From Actinomycetota bacterium (GTDB taxonomy: Bacteria > Actinomycetota > Geothermincolia > Geothermincolales > RBG-13-55-18): 64,000 bases of DNA. Positions 60,902 through 64,000 of this stretch are shown here, in pieces. The stretch covers positions 1 through 64,000 of the forward strand of contig JACIXD010000010.1 in assembly GCA_014360645.1 (NCBI GenBank). Reading direction: 5' to 3'. Position 1 is the stretch's first letter, and each line of letters begins with the position of its first letter. The notes under the pieces were generated by a model. It saw nothing but the letters and a program-made list of their open reading frames with translations. It made no database searches and was not told the DNA's origin. A program made the translations under genes and the position numbers.

Positions 60902-61855
60902 ATGATCCGTGCCGACAACCCCCTGGAGATGATCGGGCGCACGCCCGTGGTGCGCCTGACCAAGGTCGTGCCCCGCAACCCCCGGGTGGAGATCTTCGCC
61001 AAGATGGAGGGCTATAACCCCTGTTCCTCGGTGAAGGACCGCATCGCCAAGTACATGATCGCGGGCGCGGAGGAGCGCGGGGAACTGACCCCCGACAAGG
61101 TGATCGTGGAGGCCAGCTCGGGCAACACCGGCATCGGCCTGGCCATGGTGGCGGCGCACAAGGGCTACCGCCTGAAGATCATCATGCCCGAGTCTATGAG
61201 CGTGGAACGCCGGCGCGTCATGCAGGCCTTCGGGGCTGAGGTGGTGCTCACCCCCGCCGCGGAGGGGATGAACGGGGCCATCGCCAAGGCCTTGGAGCTG
61301 GAGAAGGACCCCGCCTATTACCATCCCAACCAGTACGCCAACCCCGACAACGTGAGGGCCCATTACGAGGGCACGGGGGCGGAGATCCTGGAGCAGGTGG
61401 AGGGCATCGACGTGCTGGTGGCCGGCCTGGGGACCGGGGGCACCATCATGGGCGTGGGCAGGCGCCTGCGCGAGGTCTATCCAGACCTGCGCATAGTGGG
61501 AGTGGAGCCCTACCCCAACTCCCTCATCCAAGGCCTGCGCAACCTGCAGGAGTTCATGCCCCCCATCCTCGACCCCTCCATCATGGACGAGAAGATCAAC
61601 GTCGAGGACGGCTGCGCCTTCAACACCGTGCGGGTGCTGGCCAACGTGGAGGGCCTCTTCGTGGGCATCTCCTCCGGCGCCGCCGTGCACGCCGCCCTCC
61701 AAGTGGCGGAGGAGATGGACTCCGGGCGCATCGTGGTCATCCTCCCCGACCGCGGCGACCGCTACCTCAGCACGGAGTGCTTCACCTGCGGCAACCTGGA
61801 GTGCGTCTACCGAGACTTCATCTCCTCCCTGCAGCCGCGGCAGCGGAAGGGCTGA
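60902..61855 (+). CDS. cysK: Cysteine synthase (O-acetylserine sulfhydrylase family)
   Basis: A 317-residue fold-type II PLP enzyme: Lys45 in NPCSSVKDR is the Schiff-base lysine, SSGNTG (72-77) binds the substrate carboxylate and GLGTGGT (about 178-184) the PLP phosphate. The C-terminus STECFTCGNLECVYRDF contains three closely spaced cysteines that are not usual in CysK and could be redox- or metal-sensitive. O-phosphoserine or O-acetylserine as substrate cannot be decided. ATG 60902 follows AAAGGAAGAG. Confidence 0.93.
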   Translation: MIRADNPLEMIGRTPVVRLTKVVPRNPRVEIFAKMEGYNPCSSVKDRIAKYMIAGAEERGELTPDKVIVEASSGNTGIGLAMVAAHKGYRLKIIMPESMSVERRRVMQAFGAEVVLTPAAEGMNGAIAKALELEKDPAYYHPNQYANPDNVRAHYEGTGAEILEQVEGIDVLVAGLGTGGTIMGVGRRLREVYPDLRIVGVEPYPNSLIQGLRNLQEFMPPILDPSIMDEKINVEDGCAFNTVRVLANVEGLFVGISSGAAVHAALQVAEEMDSGRIVVILPDRGDRYLSTECFTCGNLECVYRDFISSLQPRQRKG

Positions 61856-62075
61856 GCGGCCCGCCGGGACGCCGTTACCGCAGGGCCCGGGGATGGTGAT
61901 GACGGCCGGGCGGGGAGATCCCGGGAGATGGAGCCGAGAGTATATAGAAACTTCAATCCGGCGCCGATTAATCATATGATAAAAACGGAGCGGAAGCGGC
62001 CGTGGGGCCTTCCGCCTTGCGGCGCGTAAGCCTTGGGCAAGGCCGCGGCGAGCTCCTGCGAGAGGAGGGGAAGGG

Positions 62076-63752
62076 ATGCCTTCCGCGACCGACCGACTGT
62101 CACAGTTGCTGCTCAAGAACAAGGTCATCACCGAGGAGCAGCTCACGACGGCCCTGGAGCGCCAGAAGGAATCCGGCGCTTCCCTAGGCCGGGTGCTCCT
62201 GGAGCTGGGCATGGTGAGGGAGAACCAGCTCGCGGAGGTCATCGCGCGCGAGCTGGGCATGGAGTACGTGGACCTCCTGGAATACAAGATCAACATCCAG
62301 GCCACCACCTCCATCGAGGAATCCACCGCCCAGCGCTACGCCTGCATCCCCATAGACTTCGAGGACGGCAAGCTGGTGGTGGCCATGGCCGACCCCACCA
62401 ATATCTACGCCCTGGACGACATCCGCCTGAGCACGGGATACGAGGTGAAGCCTGTGGTCAGCGCCAGGGACGACATCATGAACGCCATCCAGCGCTATTA
62501 CCACCTGGACACCGACGTGGTGGAGCAGGCGTTGGAGGGAAAGATGGACGAGGAGGTGGAGGGGATCTCGGGGGTGGTGGACGACACTCCCCTGGTGCGC
62601 TTCACCACCACCATGATCGCCGAGGCCATCAACCGCGGCGCGAGCGACATCCACGTCGATCCGAGGGAGAACGAGGTCCTCATCCGCTACCGCATCGACG
62701 GCGTGTGCCAGGAGATCAAGCGTGTGCCCAAGAACATCCACCAGGGCATCGTCTCGCGCATCAAGATCATCTCCGACCTAAACATCGCCGAGCACCGCGT
62801 CCCCCAGGACGGCCACTTCGGCATGGTACAGAACGGCAAGGCCATCGACTTCCGCGTGGCTGTGCTGCCCACGGTCTACGGCGAGAAGGTGGTCATGCGT
62901 ATCCTGGACAAGTCCAGCATCCTGCTGCGCCTCGAGGACCTCGGGTTTCTCCCCGGACCCCTGGAGAAGTTCCGCAAGGCCTTCACTCAGCCCCATGGGG
63001 CTCTGTTGGTGACCGGCCCCACGGGTTCCGGCAAGTCCACCTCCCTTTACGCCACCCTCAACGTGCTCAACACCGCCGAGAAGAACATCACCACCGTAGA
63101 GGACCCTGTGGAGTACCGCCTGCCGGGCATCAACCAGGTGCAGGTGAACCCCAAGGCGGGGCTCACCTTCGCCAACGCGCTGCGCAACATCCTGCGCACC
63201 TCGCCGGACATACTCATGGTGGGCGAGATCCGCGACCGCGAGACGGCCAAGACCGCCATCGAGGCCGCCCTCACCGGCCACCTGGTCCTCTCCACCCTGC
63301 ATACCAACGACGCCCCCAGCGCCCTTCCGCGCCTCATCGAGATGGGGGTGGAGTCCTTCCTGGTGTCCTCGGCGGTGAACTGCGTCATGGCGCAGAGGCT
63401 GGTGCGCAAGCTCTGCCCCAACTGCAAGGTGCCGTACGAACCGGACCCCGAGGTGCTCGCGACCCTCAATTTCCCCCTGGACGAAGAGGACGGCGACCTC
63501 ATCCTCTACAAGGCCAACGAGAACGGCTGCGCCAAGTGCGGGGGCACGGGGTACAAGGGGCGCGTCGGCCTCTACGAGGTCATGCCCATGAGCGAGGAGA
63601 TACAGCGCCTCACGGTGAAGGAGGCCTCCGCCACGGTGATCATGAACCAGGCCAAGGAGGAGGGGCTCCTGACCATGCGCGACGACGGGTTCATCAAGGT
63701 AAAGATGGGAATTACTTCCATCGAGGAGGTCATGCGCGTGGTGGCCATCTGA
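62076..63752 (+). CDS. pilB: Type IV pilus assembly / type II secretion ATPase (PilB/GspE)
   Basis: A 558-residue secretion ATPase. The N-terminal MshEN/GspE_N domain (about 8-140; RLSQLLLKNKVITEEQLTTA) is followed by the catalytic domain with Walker A GPTGSGKSTS (about 313-322), the Asp box TVEDPVEYRLPGINQVQVN, Walker B LRTSPDILMVGEIRDRETA and the His box LSTLHTNDAPSAL. The zinc-binding pair CPNC (about 447) and CAKC (about 486) identifies PilB/GspE rather than PilT. It powers pilus extension. ATG 62076 follows GAGAGGAGGGGAAGG. The other pilus genes probably lie beyond the right edge or elsewhere. Confidence 0.96.
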   Translation: MPSATDRLSQLLLKNKVITEEQLTTALERQKESGASLGRVLLELGMVRENQLAEVIARELGMEYVDLLEYKINIQATTSIEESTAQRYACIPIDFEDGKLVVAMADPTNIYALDDIRLSTGYEVKPVVSARDDIMNAIQRYYHLDTDVVEQALEGKMDEEVEGISGVVDDTPLVRFTTTMIAEAINRGASDIHVDPRENEVLIRYRIDGVCQEIKRVPKNIHQGIVSRIKIISDLNIAEHRVPQDGHFGMVQNGKAIDFRVAVLPTVYGEKVVMRILDKSSILLRLEDLGFLPGPLEKFRKAFTQPHGALLVTGPTGSGKSTSLYATLNVLNTAEKNITTVEDPVEYRLPGINQVQVNPKAGLTFANALRNILRTSPDILMVGEIRDRETAKTAIEAALTGHLVLSTLHTNDAPSALPRLIEMGVESFLVSSAVNCVMAQRLVRKLCPNCKVPYEPDPEVLATLNFPLDEEDGDLILYKANENGCAKCGGTGYKGRVGLYEVMPMSEEIQRLTVKEASATVIMNQAKEEGLLTMRDDGFIKVKMGITSIEEVMRVVAI

Positions 63753-63782
63753 GGGGGCGGAGGGCGGCCTCTTCCGGGAGGT

Positions 63783-64000
63783 TCACCGCACGGCCTCGAC
63801 CGCTTCCTCCAGCTCTTCGTAGAAGTCGATGATCTTCTCGAACTGCGCCACCCGGAAGAGGTCCCGCACCATCTCAGAGGCGCGCGCGATCACCAGCTTC
63901 CCCCCCATGGCCTGCGCCTTTTTGTAGGCGTCGGCGATCACCGAAAGCCCGCCGCTGGAGAGGTAGCTGGCGAAGGCCATGTCCAGGACCACGTTCTTCA
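63783..64000 (-). CDS. STAS-domain anti-sigma-factor antagonist, 5' end outside the window
   Basis: The visible 72 residues begin KNVVLDMAFASYLSSGGLSV, the phospho-site loop of SpoIIAA-like STAS proteins (usually D-S-S-G), and continue AYKKAQAMGGKLVIARASEM, VRDLFRVAQFEKIIDFYEEL. Here the residues before the phosphorylatable Ser are Tyr-Leu rather than the usual Ile-Asp. The C-terminal half fits a complete STAS domain; about 40 N-terminal residues lie outside. It would release a sigma factor from an anti-sigma kinase. It converges on pilB. Confidence 0.9.
   Translation of the reverse strand, partial: KNVVLDMAFASYLSSGGLSVIADAYKKAQAMGGKLVIARASEMVRDLFRVAQFEKIIDFYEELEEAVEAVR

Noticed and set aside
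59675-62326. A single 883-residue minus-strand frame covering the metallophosphoesterase and the region antisense to cysK
   Set aside because: Only the last 331 residues show family motifs and a ribosome-binding site; the rest is antisense to a clear cysK gene and has shadow-type composition.

Overview
The window is G+C-rich (roughly two thirds by eye) bacterial chromosome with frequent GTG/TTG starts and several genes whose -10 box lies directly before the start codon (probably leaderless). With the gene content (single-subunit carbon monoxide dehydrogenase, corrinoid proteins, uroporphyrinogen-decarboxylase-type methyltransferases, a PASTA-domain kinase-like protein, a LytR-CpsA-Psr protein, PilB, SfsA), this suggests an anaerobic or facultatively anaerobic actinobacterial or other deep-branching Gram-positive-type lineage. 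That placement is inference; no rRNA is present.

Layout. 1-3.3 kb is insertion-scarred: the 3' end of an integrase-type transposase, a solo ISL3-type terminus, an alpha/beta hydrolase and a broken AAA ATPase (DUF4143). 3.4-8.7 kb (minus) is a corrinoid methyl-transfer cluster: GntR/UTRA regulator, two tandem corrinoid proteins, a UROD-family methyltransferase and an FAD reductase, behind a promoter with a GntR/HutC-type operator. 9-23 kb is housekeeping: exodeoxyribonuclease III, an orphan PAS/GAF histidine kinase, a flavodoxin-fold reductase, SfsA, GalT-GalK, a B12-binding radical SAM protein, phosphofructokinase and a 5'-truncated acyl-CoA dehydrogenase. 22.8-28 kb holds a divergent PadR/cupin pair on a consensus promoter, CooS, a MITE-like element with an ATPase remnant, a multi-cluster Fe-S protein and tRNA-Arg(CCT). 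28-32.2 kb is a 1.3-kb gene desert ending in a repeat-rich leader before the cobalt ECF transporter cbiM-(PDGLE)-cbiQ-cbiO. 32-46 kb: a PflA-like radical SAM protein, two small envelope proteins, Hsp20-Lon, a BMP-type lipoprotein, EamA and LCP proteins, exonuclease VII. 46-50.2 kb (minus) is an envelope operon: PASTA/PKD pseudokinase, M23 endopeptidase with a polytopic domain, small membrane protein. 50.7-55.4 kb: pabC facing pabB-pabA with a decayed ISL3 element between them. 55.4-64 kb: carboxylesterase lipoprotein, LUD protein, a second UROD methyltransferase, metallophosphoesterase, cysteine synthase, PilB-type ATPase and a partial STAS protein.

How the genes fit together. Cobalt uptake, corrinoid proteins, two UROD-type methyltransferases, a B12-binding radical SAM enzyme and CooS point to B12-dependent C1 metabolism. 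The folate branch (pabA, pabB, pabC) could supply the methyl-accepting cofactor. The least described items are the pseudokinase/M23 operon, the multi-hairpin cbiM leader, the lysine-rich tail on Lon, and intergenic direct repeats with spacings of about 74-82 bp and 118 bp. Most coordinates of start codons were chosen by Shine-Dalgarno spacing and family N-termini, not by taking the longest reading frame.
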